The translations under genes and the position numbers were made by a program. The notes below the pieces were generated by a model, which had not been told where the DNA came from, ran no database searches, and worked only from the letters and a program-made list of their open reading frames with translations. A stretch of DNA of 64,000 nt from Brassica napus (lineage: Eukaryota > Streptophyta > Magnoliopsida > Brassicales > Brassicaceae): NCBI RefSeq assembly GCF_020379485.1, contig NC_063452.1, forward strand, positions 25,922,770-25,986,769, read 5' to 3'. Position 1 is the first letter of the stretch; every line of letters starts with the position of its first letter. Positions 1 through 12,011 of this stretch are shown here, in pieces.

Positions 1-318
1 GCTTAGGACTTTTTCCCCTCTTTCATTTTAACCAGGTTTGACAGTGAAGTATTAACACCGGTAACAGTACTAGCACATGAGGTAAAATCTGATTTCATTT
101 TTACATTGTGATTTAGTTTGTGTTCTCATATTCAAACAACTGATTATTTTGATTCCAAACATGGCAACATTCCTGAAAAACCAGGCTGCCTTCACCAAAT
201 AAACAAAACACGAAGCGAAAAGCAAGGATAGATAACTCTACAAGGAGAACCTTCTGTCTTTGTTGATAGGCAGTGATCATCAACAGAAACGAACAACAAT
301 ACTCTCTATACATAGATC

Positions 319-468
319 ATGCGGAGCGATTTCAGAGCTTCTTACTCAGTTTTCGCCGCTGGAACTGGAATCGATTTGCTGTTCTCCGTGTACCTCAGAT
401 TTGTCGGCAAATTTACAACCTTTTCTGATATCTATGTTGAATTGCAGATTATGGCTTTGAAGGAATGA
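319..468 (+). CDS. Unrecognised 49-residue open frame
   Basis: An ATG opens a 49-codon frame ending in TGA. The peptide begins MRSDFRASYSVFAAG and has a hydrophobic middle (IDLLFSVYLRFV). Its composition is protein-like and more G+C-rich than the flanks, so it may be a remnant or a captured exon. I recognise no family. No TATA box, neighbouring exon or homologous copy is evident, so it could be chance. Confidence 0.2.
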   Translation: MRSDFRASYSVFAAGTGIDLLFSVYLRFVGKFTTFSDIYVELQIMALKE

Positions 469-1439
469 GACACAGATTAGTCTCTGACGAAGCAAAAGCC
501 ACAACCAAGTACTTTATTTCCTGATCTGAAACATCTTATATCCTATGTAAATTAGATGTCTCTTTGATGACCTGAAGAACATATAAATTGTTTTTGTGTT
601 GTGAGTCAAGAAAAAGATTACACGATTTGTAATGTGGAGTGATGCAGTAAATAATTATTTGTTTGTTTTACTATTCGAATAATATTTGTGATTTTGTGGA
701 GTCTTCACGTCTTTATAAATGAAATTAGAAAAGTTGCACATAACAAATTAAGATCAATTTAACAGTTTAGTAAAAAATAATTTTGCAAATTAAGTACGTT
801 AGTTTTTGCCACAGATACAATATGCATATGTTACATCATTTGTGAAAACATGGACATATTCAAACAAATGAAATCTTGTGTAATAAATGTTTTATGACAT
901 ATTATAAAACAAGGTATTTTAAAATTTAAATTAAATTGAAAAGTAATTTAAATTGTGTACTGTAAAAATGAATTGATACTAGAAAAGAAAACACAAAAAT
1001 ACTTTTAATCTCTTATAATCCGACCAAACCATCTATGCATATTTTAATTCCATCAAAATTAAGCATGAACAACATATATATTCCACACCAGAAACGGATG
1101 CCCCCTTAATCAAATAGGAAAAAAAATATCTACAAGTGGAAGTTTGTTTTATTTTTTGGTTTACTAATGGTTCATTAATGATTTTACACCATGAATTCTC
1201 ATTTTAGAATCCTAGAATAGAACAAACTATGCAGATTAGTAGATTTTTTTCATATAAAATCTTTAATATGGTGCAGAAAGTATAGCCAGACGTCGATTTA
1301 ATAGAACAATTCAAAGTGATATAATCATACGTGAATGTTCATAAATTAGGGAGCATTGTCGGATACAAAATCGTCTATGTAATATTTCTATAGTATCATA
1401 ATATATCAGTGCTAAAATAATATGTATCTACATATGCAA

Positions 1440-2180
1440 GATAATATATATCCACATACGACTGAGAGTTCGCGTCTTTGGTTCAGTTCCTCTCGAGTCC
1501 GAGCCCTTCGGATCTTAGCATTTGGATCCAATTAGGTATTTGGAAATTTTTTATCTGGATTCAAGTCGGTTCCTTTAAGGTCCGGATTGGTTCCTCTTGG
1601 ATCCAGATCGGTTTGGATCTATAGTAAAAATACATGTCATTTTCGGATCCATAGCCGATCCGGGATCGGATATTTAGGATCCAAAAAACTGAAGTACCCA
1701 ACTCCATCAAAATTTAGCCTAAATCCGTCATATTTATCTAAAATTTTACAAAATAACCAAAATAAACTATTAACTATTAAAATTATAAATTTTAAATTAT
1801 AAATTTGACATTTAAAGTTTTAAATTGCTTAAAAATCATTAATATAATAACGAAGATTGCTAACAAAAAGACATTTCAACTAAATCATTAAATAAATACA
1901 GAGAAAATAGAACACATAAAATCATATTTTTGGATATTCATATTTTTAGGTCGGATATGAAATGGGTCTTATCAGCGGATCTATTCAGGCAGGGTCTATT
2001 AGGGTATGGGTTTATTCGGTTTGGTTTTTTTTCCGGTTTCGGTTGTTTTGTGTAAGGCAATTTTAAACCAACTAGGTATTTATAAATTTCCGGTCCGGTT
2101 TCGTATCGAGTATTTTCGCGTCGGTTCTGGTTCAAATTTTTGGATCCGAATAAAATGCTCAGGTCTATATTCATAGATGT
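1440..2180. repeat. GGATC-rich dispersed repeat
   Basis: Both ends carry dense imperfect GGATCC/TCGGAT/GGTTCGG words in mainly opposite orientation around an AT-rich core (about 1700-1930). This is the texture of the non-autonomous Brassicaceae repeats also seen at 3001-3170, 37779-38347 and 44960-45120. Termini and target duplication could not be fixed. The flanks 469-1439 and 2181-3000 are AT-rich with no gene I can support. Confidence 0.3.
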
Positions 2181-3000
2181 AAGAAAATATGTCTACTATA
2201 CACTCTGTTTTTAGTATATGAAGTTTGAAGTTTTTTGGTTTAAAACTACAAGAATTTTTCAATTTTCAATATAATATTTTGTTATTTTTATGCTATTTTA
2301 TATTTTATATTTTGCAGATTATTTATTCGTTGAATGAAATATGGTTAAATGATGTTTTATTTTACAAAATATATAAAATTAAATGTTTTTAATATATGTG
2401 CAAAATTCCAAAACATTAAATAAAAATGAAAAAATAGTAAAAATAGTATAATTTTAATTTGGTATTAGAGGTCCAGCAGTTATACAAATTTACCACTTAT
2501 TTAACGTGTTATATTATTAAAAGTTTTGGACATCAGCAAATTAGAAGTTTTACAAATTACAATTTTTTTTTGTTTGATAAGAGTTTTAAATATGTATGTG
2601 TTCACAGAAAAATATATAATAACTTAAAATGATACAAATTATAGGACATTATGGGAATGATTAGGGTTTGTGCCGAGCCAAGCTGAGAAGCTGTAACCTC
2701 AATGATTTTAACTAGAAAGACATATGTTTGTTTTGCTTATTTAGATTTGAATCCGTTGTATTTTAAGGTAAATGAAATTCAATTTTATGCATTTATCCAA
2801 ATTTACATTCAAAAATGGCATAAAATTATTGTAAAAATTACTTAGAAAATATATGCTTATATCTTTTTCGGTTACCAATGAAAATAGATATATAAACAGT
2901 TCTGAAAGATAAATACAGTTAATTAAAACAAACATAATTTCAATATAACACATAATATTAAGGATATTTAATCAAAACATTAATAAAAACGCATACTAAG

Positions 3001-3170
3001 GTGGGCGTTTGGATACCCATTCGGGTTCGGTTCGGATCTATTCGGATCTCGGGTTTCCGGATTTAAAGATTTTAGCCCCATTCGGGTATTTCTAAATTTT
3101 GGCTCGGGTTAGGTTCGGGTTCGGTTTGGATCTTTGCGGATTCGGTTCGGTTCGGGTTTGGAATTTAAAA
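3001..3170. repeat. TTCGGGT-rich repeat
   Basis: A short tract of degenerate TTCGGGT/TTCGGAT words, low in complexity and related to the tract at 44960-45120. It is followed by AT-rich DNA with no gene up to the cystatin gene at 3722. Confidence 0.35.
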
Positions 3171-3721
3171 CATATAATCTGTGTGTAGCGCGGAAAAAGA
3201 ATCTAGTTATAAATAAAATATGAATGATAAAGGATCAATGAAGAATCAGGATCGAATGAATCATTACTTCGCCTAAAAAAGGAACTTATCAAATTTCGTT
3301 TAGCAAAACCTAATCCCCTGTTTAAGTTTCAAAACCTAATCTCTTAACTTGGGTAATTTTGTCCGAGTCCGTTTGTAATCGAAATTGTTATTCTCTTCAG
3401 GCTGATTTAATATATTTTAATTAAAAATGTATCAGAAAACAAATAAATAAATTTTATTAATCCAAACAATATTATTTTTTATTTGGTAGAATATATAATT
3501 AAATTTAAATAATATTAACATATATAATATATTTTTAATAATAATGTCTATTAAATGATGTTTTCTATTCATATGTTTTTTGATCATTTGTATTGTTTAT
3601 AGCAAAAAAATTAAATTACTGATAAAAATTAATTGACATGAATTCTTTTTATTTATTAAATCTTTTTCTGTATTTATCAGATTTTATATAAGATTACATA
3701 AAACTTAAGAGGAAACAACAG

Positions 3722-4084
3722 TTACATAGCGGGTTTAAAGGACGTGAGATTCATAGATTTCAACCATGGCTTCTCCCATACAACCGCCTCGTACTTCTTG
3801 CTCTCACCATTTCCGGCTATGGCTACGCCTTCATTAGCCGCCACAATAAGCCGATAGTTCATGCCAGCGACTATCTGAGACTCGCCGCTAACAACCTCCT
3901 CAAACTTGAGTCCCGATTTGCTCTGCTTATTGTATTCAGAGACAGCAAACTCGCCAATCTCTACGATGTGAGAATTTTTAACATCACTTATGGGACTCCA
4001 TCCTCCGGTACGTGCTGCTTGAGACGCGTAGAGAGAGCAGAGGACGAGAGAGAGGAAAAGAATGAAGGTTGTCTTGTTATTCAT
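3722..4084 (-). CDS. CYS5: Secreted phytocystatin (cysteine protease inhibitor)
   Basis: The 120-residue protein is a single-exon type I phytocystatin, an inhibitor of papain/legumain-type cysteine proteases. Residues 1-23 form a signal peptide (hydrophobic FILFLSLVLCSLYASQA), pointing to secretion or the vacuole. Family hallmarks are present: the N-terminal GG (residues 27-28) that enters the protease cleft, the plant helix signature as EIGEFAVSEYN, the first hairpin loop QIVAG (QxVxG), and the second loop PW near the C terminus. Length fits single-domain plant cystatins. It ends in MNLTSF followed by a short tail, most like Arabidopsis CYS5 (CYS4 is the alternative). A TATA-like motif lies about 40 bp upstream. 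The frame is intact and codon use is gene-like, unlike the transposon debris beginning 250 bp upstream of it. Confidence 0.93.
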   Translation of the reverse strand: MNNKTTFILFLSLVLCSLYASQAARTGGWSPISDVKNSHIVEIGEFAVSEYNKQSKSGLKFEEVVSGESQIVAGMNYRLIVAANEGVAIAGNGESKKYEAVVWEKPWLKSMNLTSFKPAM

Positions 4085-4121
4085 TTTTGCATGTGTTGAT
4101 AATGGTAGAGATTATATGGTT

Positions 4122-4130
4122 CTTTTATAG
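4122..4130 (-). promoter_or_regulatory. TATA box of the cystatin gene
   Basis: On the minus strand this reads CTATAAAAG, 38-46 bp upstream of the cystatin ATG. That implies a very short 5' leader if it is the functional TATA box. Confidence 0.55.
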
Positions 4131-4338
4131 TAGAGGGGACTCATAGATATCTTGCCTAAGTTATGGAAATGTAGTCAAATTAGATTTATTATTTAATAAC
4201 ATTTATAGAAATGTATTTACATTAGATTTTAATATTTTTTAATCCAAGTCTTGCATTTAGTATCTTTAAACCCTTTTTTGTCAAAATATCTGTCTTTCAA
4301 AACTATTAAATCATATCCCATATGTATTATTTGAAGAT

Positions 4339-6874
4339 TATTTAAAAAGATATAACTTTCTATTTTGTATTAATTGCATTTTAAATTTGCTGAGTTGTCA
4401 ACACTTTATTTCTCTTAACTGCGTAAGTGTCAGCCTTACAATTAATTTGGCCAAACATTAAACATAGACCAACCTTTCTATTCTCTAGAGAAATTATTAA
4501 TTAGACTATATAATAAGTGAGGGCGAGCTTAGTGGATATTAAATGTACTAACTCGACATATTATAACTCGATACTAGAATGTTAGCTCGACCACCAAACA
4601 TCTTTCAATTTCCCACCGAATAGTCTAATCTGGCAAAAGATGTCTGGAACACCATCAACTGCATATGTTGGCGCGACACCACCATCATCATATCTTCTTG
4701 AAGCTCTTTTCCGGATACGTACTTTTGGCAAAGTAGTATGATGTGAAGTGAGATGTTTCTTCCGTCAAACCTCCAGCAATTATAGAACTTTCAACTTTGG
4801 CGAGGTTTTTTTCTTTTCCCTTCAAATATTTCATGGCCCGCTTATACTGATACATCCATTCATAATGTACAGGTCCACGAAGCAATGCCTCATACGGGAG
4901 GTGGACAGCTAAATGCTCCATGACGTCAAAAAATGCCAGAGAAAATATCTTCTCCAAGTTGCACAATAAGATGGAAATGTTCTCATGAAGTTGTTCTACG
5001 ACATCCTCTTTAAGAGTGTGTGTACTCAGGTCCCTGAAAAATGCTCCAATGCCTTGAATATTCCAAAAATAATTAAACACATTGGTAGTCATATTATTTA
5101 TTTGTGCATATTATAGAGCAATAAAGAAATTAATGCGTAATATATTACATGCAAGTGTTTCGTGTACTTTTGTTGGAAGTAGCTCCGCAAATGCAAAGGG
5201 AAGTAGTCGTTGCATAAAGACATGACAATCATGACTCTTCATCCCATAGAACTTTTGACCATTTTCAACAAATCTAGAGAGATTTGAAGCATACCCATCG
5301 GGAAACTTCACTTATGATGCCACCTAGCTGAACAACACCGACTTTTGTTCTGATGACAATCTGAATATCGGAACGGGAACTTGTCAATTGCTTTTTATAT
5401 GTAACTCACTTCTTGAGCAAATATCAGGTAAGTCCAACCTCAATTTTTTGCTGTCTTTTGTCTTCACTGGGATATTCAATATTGTATTCACGATGTTCTC
5501 AAAAAAATATTCTCTATATGCATCACATCAAGGTTGTGGCGCAAAAGAAGATCCTTCCAATATGGCAACTCCTAAAATATACTCTTCTTGTGCCAGTTGT
5601 GCTGAACTCTGTAAAAATCAGGCATATTACCGGGAACATGCCAATTACCACCACAACGTACTGTTTCTTGAGCTCCGTAGTAATCAATTTGCGCTTCAAT
5701 TTGCTCTCCATTTAAATATGGAGGAGGAGTGTCTCTCACAACCCTTTTGTGCCTAAACAATGTCTTGTTTCTTCGGTACGGATGGTTGATGGGAAGAAAT
5801 TGACGGTGACAATCGAACCAACTTGTCTTCCTACCATTCTTCAATTGAGACGCATATGGCATTCCATTACAATATGGACAGGATAATGTCTCATGTGTAG
5901 TCCTTCCAGACAACATCCCATAAGCAGGAAAGTCACTTATGGTCCACAAAATCATCGCTCGCATCGTAAAATTCATCTTCGTTGAGCAATCATATGTCCT
6001 CGCCCCTGTTGACCACAAATCCTTCAACTATTTTATCAGTGGTTGTAGAAAAACATTCATAGACCTTTTTGGATGTTTTGGACCAGGTATTAATATGGTC
6101 AAGAACGGAAACTCCCGTTGCATGCACATCTCCGCTGGCAGGTTGTATGGCGTAAGAAAGACTGGCCACAATGAATATTGTCTCCCTAACATTCCAAATG
6201 GACTAAATTCGTCTGTGCATAATCCAAGATACACATTTCGGCTATTGCTAGAGATATCTGGATGTACTTTAATAAAATGTTTCCAAGCTCTTGCATCTGA
6301 TGGATGAGTCATCTCACCATCCTTCTGAGTATGCTCGGCAGACATCTCATCCCTCCAGCAGTCTGCTCAGATTGGTAAAATCTTTTCAATCTGTCTGTAA
6401 TTGGTAGGTACCACATCTTTTGGTACGGTACCCTATTACGTCCTCATCCTTGCGGTTTGAATCGTGGCTTCTTGCAGAATTGACATTCTTATAACTTCTC
6501 ATCATCTCCCCAGTAGATCATGCAATTGTCAATGCAAACGTCTATCATCTCCGAAGGCAACCCAAGACTATAAACAAGTTTCTGAATCTCATAATAAGAA
6601 TCAACAGATACATTGTCTTCCGGCAAATACTCTCTAAACAAGTATGCCCATGCATCCATGCAACTTTCAGGTAGTTGTGATCAGTTTTAATATTCATCAT
6701 TCTAGCAGCCAACGACAATTTAGAGAGACCTTCTCTACAACCACTGTAAATTGGATGATTCGCATCATCTAACATTTCATAAAAAAACATTTGTATCTAT
6801 GTTAGGTTCTTCAACTTCATCATGAGCTACAAATGCATCAGCTACCATATCATGAACCCTATCACATTCTACCA
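4339..6874 (-). repeat. Tandem unit 1 of the triplicated CACTA segment
   Basis: Direct repeat unit of about 2535 bp. It starts at TATTTAAAAAGATATAAC and ends at the ACCATA just before the same start in unit 2. Unit 1 differs from unit 2 by scattered substitutions and very few small indels over 2.5 kb. Confidence 0.9.
4688..6870 (-). pseudogene. CACTA transposase fragment, copy 1 (TNP2 core + DUF4218)
   Basis: From right to left the minus-strand pieces are: a linker with FYEMLDDANHP (about 6790), TNP2 core pieces with DARAWKHF and LGLCTDEFSPFGML (6345-6028), the conserved NGRKTSWFDCHRQFLP and HPYRR motifs (6027-5572), then a DUF4218-type C terminus with SHDCHVFMQRLLP (5311-5111) and NISILLCNLEKIF (5092-4688). 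Stops and frameshifts separate the pieces. The breaks fall at the same places in copy 2, so the gene was already dead, or was spliced there, before duplication. It would have encoded the DNA-cleaving transposase of an En/Spm element. Confidence 0.85.
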
Positions 6875-9409
6875 TATTTAAAAAGATATAACTTTCTATT
6901 TTGTATTAATTACATTTTAAATTTGCTGAGTTGTCAACACTTTATTTCTCTTAACTGCGTAAGTGTCAGCCTTATAATTAATTTGGCCAAACATTAAACA
7001 TAGACCAACCTTTCTATTCTCTAGAGAAATTATTAATTAGACTAGATAATAAGTGAGGGCGATCTTAGTGGATATTAAATGTACTAACTCGACATATTAT
7101 AACTCGATACTAGAATGTTAGCTCGACCACCAAACATCTTTCAATTTCCCACCGAATAGTCTAATCTGGTAAAAGATGTCTGGAACACCATCAACTGCAT
7201 ATGTTGGCGCGACACCACCATCATCATATCTTCTTGAAGCTCTTTTCCGGATACGTACTTTTGGCAAAGTAGTATGATGTGAAGTGAGATGTTTCTTCCG
7301 TCAAACCTCCAGCAATTATAGAACCTTCAACTTTGGTGAGGTTTTTTTCTTTTCCCTTCAAATATTTCATGGCCCGCTCATACTGATACATCCATCCATA
7401 ATGTACAGGTCCACGAAGCAATGCCTCATACGGGAGGTGGACAGCTAAATGCTCCATGACGTCAAAAAATACCGGAGGAAATATCTTCTCCAAGTTGCAC
7501 AATAAGATGGAAATGTTCTCATGAAGTTGTTCTATGACATCCTCTTTAAGAGTGTGTGTACTCAGGTCCCTGAAAAATGCTTCAATGCCTTGAATATTCC
7601 AAAAATAATTAAACACATTAGTAGTCATATTATTTATTTGTGCATATTATAGAGCAATAAAGAAATTAATGCGTAATATATTACATAAAAGTGCTTCGTG
7701 TACTTTTGTTGGAAGTAGCTCCGCAAATGCAAAGTGAAGTAGTCGTTGCATAAAGACATGACAATCATGACTCTTCATCCCATAGAACTTTTGACCATTT
7801 TCAACATATCTAGAGAGATTTGAAGCATACCCATCGGGAAACTTCACTTCTGATGCCACCTAGCTGAACAACACCGACTTTTGTTCTGATGACAATCTGA
7901 ATATCGGAACGGGAACTTGTCAATTGCTTTTTATATGTAACTCACTTCTTGAGAAAATATCAGGTAAGTCCAACCTCAATTTTTTGCTGTCTTTTGTCTT
8001 CACTGGGATATTCAATATTGTATTCACGATGTTCTCAAAAAAATATTCTCTATATGCATCACATCAAGGTTGTGGCGTAAAAGAAGATCCTTCCAATATG
8101 GCAACTCCTAAAATATACTCTTCTTGTGCCAGTTGTGCTGAACTCTGTAAAAATCAGGCATATTACCGGGAACATGCCAATTACCACCACAACGTACTGT
8201 TTCTTGAGCTCCGTAGTAATCAATTTGCGCTTCAATTTGCTCTCCATTTAAATATGGAGGAGGAGTGTCTCTCACAACCCTTTTGTGCCTAAACAATGTC
8301 TTGTTTCTTCGGTACGGATGGTTGATGGGAAGAAATTGACGGTGACAATCGAACCAACTTGTCTTCCTACCATTCTTCAATTGAGACGCATATGGCATTT
8401 CATTACAATATGGACAGGATAATGTCTCATGTGTAGTCCTTCCAGACAACATCCCATAAGTAGGAAAGTCACTTATGGTCCACAAAATCATCGCTCGCAT
8501 CGTAAAATTCGTCTTCGTTGAGCAATCATACGTCCTCGCCCCTGTTGACCACAAATCTTTCAACTATTTTATCAGTGGTTGTAGAAAAACATTCATAGAC
8601 CTTTTTGGATGTTTTGGACCAGGTATTAATATGGTCAAGAATGGAAACTCCCGTTGCATGCACATCTCCGCTGGTAGGTTGTATGGCGTAAGAAAGACTG
8701 GCCACAATGAATATTATCTCCCTAACATTCCAAATGGACTAAATTCGTCTGTGCATAATCCAAGATACACATTTCGGCTATTGCTAGAGATATCTGGATG
8801 TACTTTGTTAAAATGTTTCCAAGCTCTTGCATCTGATGGATGAGTCATCTCACCATCCTTCTGAGTATGCTCGGCAGACATCTCATCCCTCCAGCAGTCT
8901 GCTCAGATTGGTAAAATCTTTTCAATCTGTCTGTAATTGGTAGGTACCACATCTTTTGGTACGGTACCCTATTACGTCCTCGTCCTTGCGGTTTGAATCG
9001 TGGCTTCTTGCAGAATTGACATTCTTCTAACTTCTCATCATCTCCCCAGTAGATCATGCAATTGTCAATGCAAACGTCTATCATCTCCGAAGGCAACCCA
9101 AGACTATAAACAAGTTTCTGAATCTCATAATAAGAATCAACAGATAAATTGTCTTCCGTCAAATACTCTCTAAACAAGTATGCCCATGCATCCATGCAAC
9201 TTTCAGGTAGTTGTGATCAGTTTAAATATTCATCATTCTAGCAGCCAACGACAATTTAGAGAGACCTTCTCTACAACCACTGTAACTTGGATGATTCGCA
9301 TCATCTAACATTTCATAAAAAACATTTGTATCTATGTTAGGTTCTTCAACTTCATCATGAGCTACAAATGCATCAGCTACCATATCATGAACCCTATCAC
9401 ATTCTACCA
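6875..9409 (-). repeat. Tandem unit 2 of the triplicated CACTA segment
   Basis: Second direct unit, offset 2536 bp from unit 1. The junction with unit 1 reads ACCATATTTAAAAAG, joining a coding-side end to the downstream non-coding start with a short TAT overlap. Confidence 0.9.
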
Positions 9410-9410
9410 T
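7224..9410 (-). pseudogene. CACTA transposase fragment, copy 2 (TNP2 core + DUF4218)
   Basis: This is the longest copy. It retains a linker frame (9410-9222), a TNP2 piece with MDAWAYLFREYL and ECQFCKKPRFKPQGRGR (9195-8845), the GRKTSWFDCHRQFLP block (8563-8108), the SHDCHVFMQRLL block (7859-7647) and the DUF4218 end (7628-7224). Frameshifts between the pieces make it non-functional. A few positions differ from copy 1; for example the 9195 frame is open here and interrupted in copy 1. Confidence 0.85.
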
Positions 9411-10732
9411 ATTTAAAAAGATATAACTTTCTATTTTGTATTAATTACATTTTAAATTTGCTGAGTTGTCAACACTTTATTTCTCTTAACTGCGTAAGTG
9501 TCAGCCTTATAATTAATTTGGCCAAACATTAAACATAGACCAACCTTTCTATTCTTTAGGGAAATTATTAATTAGACTATATAATAAGTGAGGGCGAGCT
9601 TAGTGGATATTAAATGTACTAACTCGACATATTATAACTCGATACTAGAATGTTAGCTCGACCACCAAACATCTTTCAATTTCCCACCGAATAGTCTAAT
9701 CTGGTAAAAGATGTCTGGAACACCATCAACTGCATATGTTGGCGCGACACCACCATCATCATATCTTCTTGAAGCTCTTTTCCGGATACGTACTTTTGGC
9801 AAAGTAGTATGATGTGAAGTGAGATGTTTCTTCCGTCAAACCTCCAGCAATTATAGAACCTTCAACTTTGGTGAGGTTTTTTTCTTTTCCCTTCAAATAT
9901 TTCATGGCCCGCTCATACTGATACATCCATCCATAATGTACAGGTCCACGAAGCAATGCCTCATACGGGAGGTGGACAGCTAAATTCTCCATGACGTCAA
10001 AAAATACCGGAGGAAATATCTTCTCCAAGTTGCACAATAAGATGGAAATGTTCTCATGAAGTTGTTCTACGACATCCTCTTTAAGAGTGTGTGTACTCAG
10101 GTCCCTGAAAAATGCTCCAATGCCTTGAATATTCCAAAAATAATTAAACACATTAGTAGTCATATTATTTATTTGTGCATATTATAGAGCAATAAAGAAA
10201 TTAATGCGTAATATATTACATGCAAGTGCTTCGTGTACTTTTGTTGGAAGTAACTCCGCAAATGCAAAGGGAAGTAGTCGTTGCATAAAGACATGACAAT
10301 CATGACTCTTCATCCCATAGAACTTTTGACCATTTTCAACATATCTAGAGAGATTTGAAGCATACCCATCGGGAAACTTCACTTCTGATGCCACCTAGCT
10401 GAACAACACCGAAGGCAACCCAAGACTATAAACAAGTTTCTGAATCTCATAATAAGAATCAACAGATACATTGTCTTCCGGCAAATACTCTCTAAACAAG
10501 TATGCCCATGCATCCATGCAACTTTCAGGTAGTTGTGATCAGTTTTAATATTCATCATTCTAGCAGCCAACGACAATTTAGAGAGACCTTCTCTACAACC
10601 ACTGTAAATTGGATGATTCGCATCATCTAACATTTCATAAAAACATTTGTATCTATGTTAGGTTCTTCAACTTCATCATGAGCTACAAATGCATCAGCTA
10701 CCATATCATGAACCCTATCATATTCTACCATA
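9410..10732 (-). pseudogene. CACTA transposase fragment, copy 3 with 1.2-kb internal deletion
   Basis: Third unit. It keeps the DUF4218 end (10163-9759) and the SHDCHVFMQRLLP block (10394-10182), then jumps at 10409-10412 directly to the linker/TNP2 start. Compared with unit 2, about 1213 bp are missing (7874 to 9087). The shared CCGA at both edges remains once at the join, a microhomology deletion. On its right it runs without a break into the unique N-terminal part of the transposase, so this unit keeps the original upstream junction. Confidence 0.85.
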
Positions 10733-11103
10733 TGCTCCTCCTGATGGTAACTATGTTCATTATGCAAATGATCAACCGATTCATCCTGAAAATTGCTATT
10801 TCTACTACTAGCTTCATTCCCATAATTATAACCTTCTCCATGTTGAAACCAGATATAGTAATGTGGCGTGAAACCTCTATTTATAAAATGCTTTCATACA
10901 TTTTCACGAGTTGCCAATTTTGAATTGTTGCATTTCAGACAAGGACAGAACAACTTACCGCTTTCCTGGGCGAGCGGTGTAGAATCTGCTTGATGCATAA
11001 ATGTCTCTAGCCCTTCGAGATATTCTTTCGTCACTCTCCCGTTAGCATCTATGTGCGTATACATCCACCTCTGCAACTCGAAAATATTTCCATCACCCGA
11101 CAT
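10733..11103 (-). pseudogene. CACTA transposase N terminus (transposase-associated domain)
   Basis: The ATG at 11103 opens MSGDGNIFELQRWMYTHID. The motif GKLFCPCLKCNN follows, the Cys-rich transposase-associated domain of plant tnp2-type proteins. A TGA at 10894-10896 breaks the frame just before the conserved KHFINRGF. The frame then continues past the stop into a Glu/His-rich linker (about 10890-10735) that joins copy 3. The only copy of this region in the window. Confidence 0.8.
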
Positions 11104-11492
11104 TTTTTTTTCTTTCACATTTTTAGTTTTTTTTTCTTTTTGGTGTGTTTCAAATGAAACACAAAGGACATATTTGTAGGAAATTTTCGAAACTGGTAGG
11201 TGAAATTTTATTAGGAATTTATGAGGAAATATAGTTAGCTCCGAAACAAAAAAAAAAACGTGTTTACAACTAAAAAGTTGGTGTACTTGAGATATCGACG
11301 CTAAATAGACCTAAAATATTTATTCGTAAAGTCTTCGTTATATTTACGTCTACTTTACGACGCAACATTGTTTCATCGTAAAAACCACGTTAAATTGCGT
11401 CGTTTTTACGATGAAACATTATTGTCGTTATTTTACGACGAAATTACGTTGACTTGTTTTAATCTTAATAATTATTAAATGAGACTTTCTAT

Positions 11493-12011
11493 CCCTGTTC
11501 TAAAACTCGGCCGCCTAGGCGTTACGCGTCACTTTTCCGCCCCGATTTATGCCAAATCGGTTTAAAAAATCGGATATCCGATTTTTTCCAAATAGACCGC
11601 CTAAATGACCGCCTAGCCGCCTAAATGACCGCCTAGCCGCCTAGGCGGCCGCCTAACCTATTTTTTTATTATTTTTTATTTTATTTTTTTATTTATTTTT
11701 TATTTTTTTTTATTTTTAATAATATTTTTATTTATTTATTTGATCTAAAATTTTATAAATATCATTTATATTCATAATTTTGATGACAATTACACTATAT
11801 TAAATTTATATATTCTATTTGTGTGTTTTATACAATCTTAAACATGAAAATGTATTAATGTTATACACAATTAAAGATTAACATGTTTATAACATAGTAA
11901 ACCATCTAAAAATTCCGCCCCGCATAATTTCCGATTAATCCCCAATTTTCTCTATAGGCGTTAGGCCCAACTCGACCGCCCGACTAGCGCCTAGCGCGTT
12001 CCCGAACAGGG
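11493..12011. mobile_element. Non-autonomous hAT element (CCTAGGCGG family), copy 1
   Basis: The ends are perfect 8-bp inverted repeats (CCCTGTTC ... GAACAGGG), flanked by a perfect 8-bp target duplication CTTTCTAT (11485-11492 and 12012-12019), diagnostic of hAT transposition. Both subterminal regions are rich in CCGCCTAGGCGG words around an AT-rich core with no coding capacity. Related to the element at 50100-50537. Confidence 0.8.

Larger units (their letters stand above)
4339..11103 (-). mobile_element. Decayed CACTA (En/Spm) element with triplicated transposase segment
   Basis: Read on the minus strand, the order is the one known for plant CACTA tnp2-type transposases: an N-terminal transposase-associated zinc domain (11103-10894), a linker, the TNP2 core, and a C-terminal DUF4218 domain. 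Everything downstream of the linker is present three times in direct repeat (4339-6874, 6875-9409, 9410-10732). The spacing of identical landmarks is 2536 and 2535 bp. No CACTA terminal repeat is seen at either edge. The stretch 11120-11460 has short TTTACGACG/CGTCGT words like CACTA subterminal repeats, so the 5' end probably lay there and is lost. Non-functional. Confidence 0.85.

Noticed and set aside
3181..3206. TAGCGCGG...CTAG as a Helitron 3' end
   Set aside because: No stable hairpin and no matching 5' end found.
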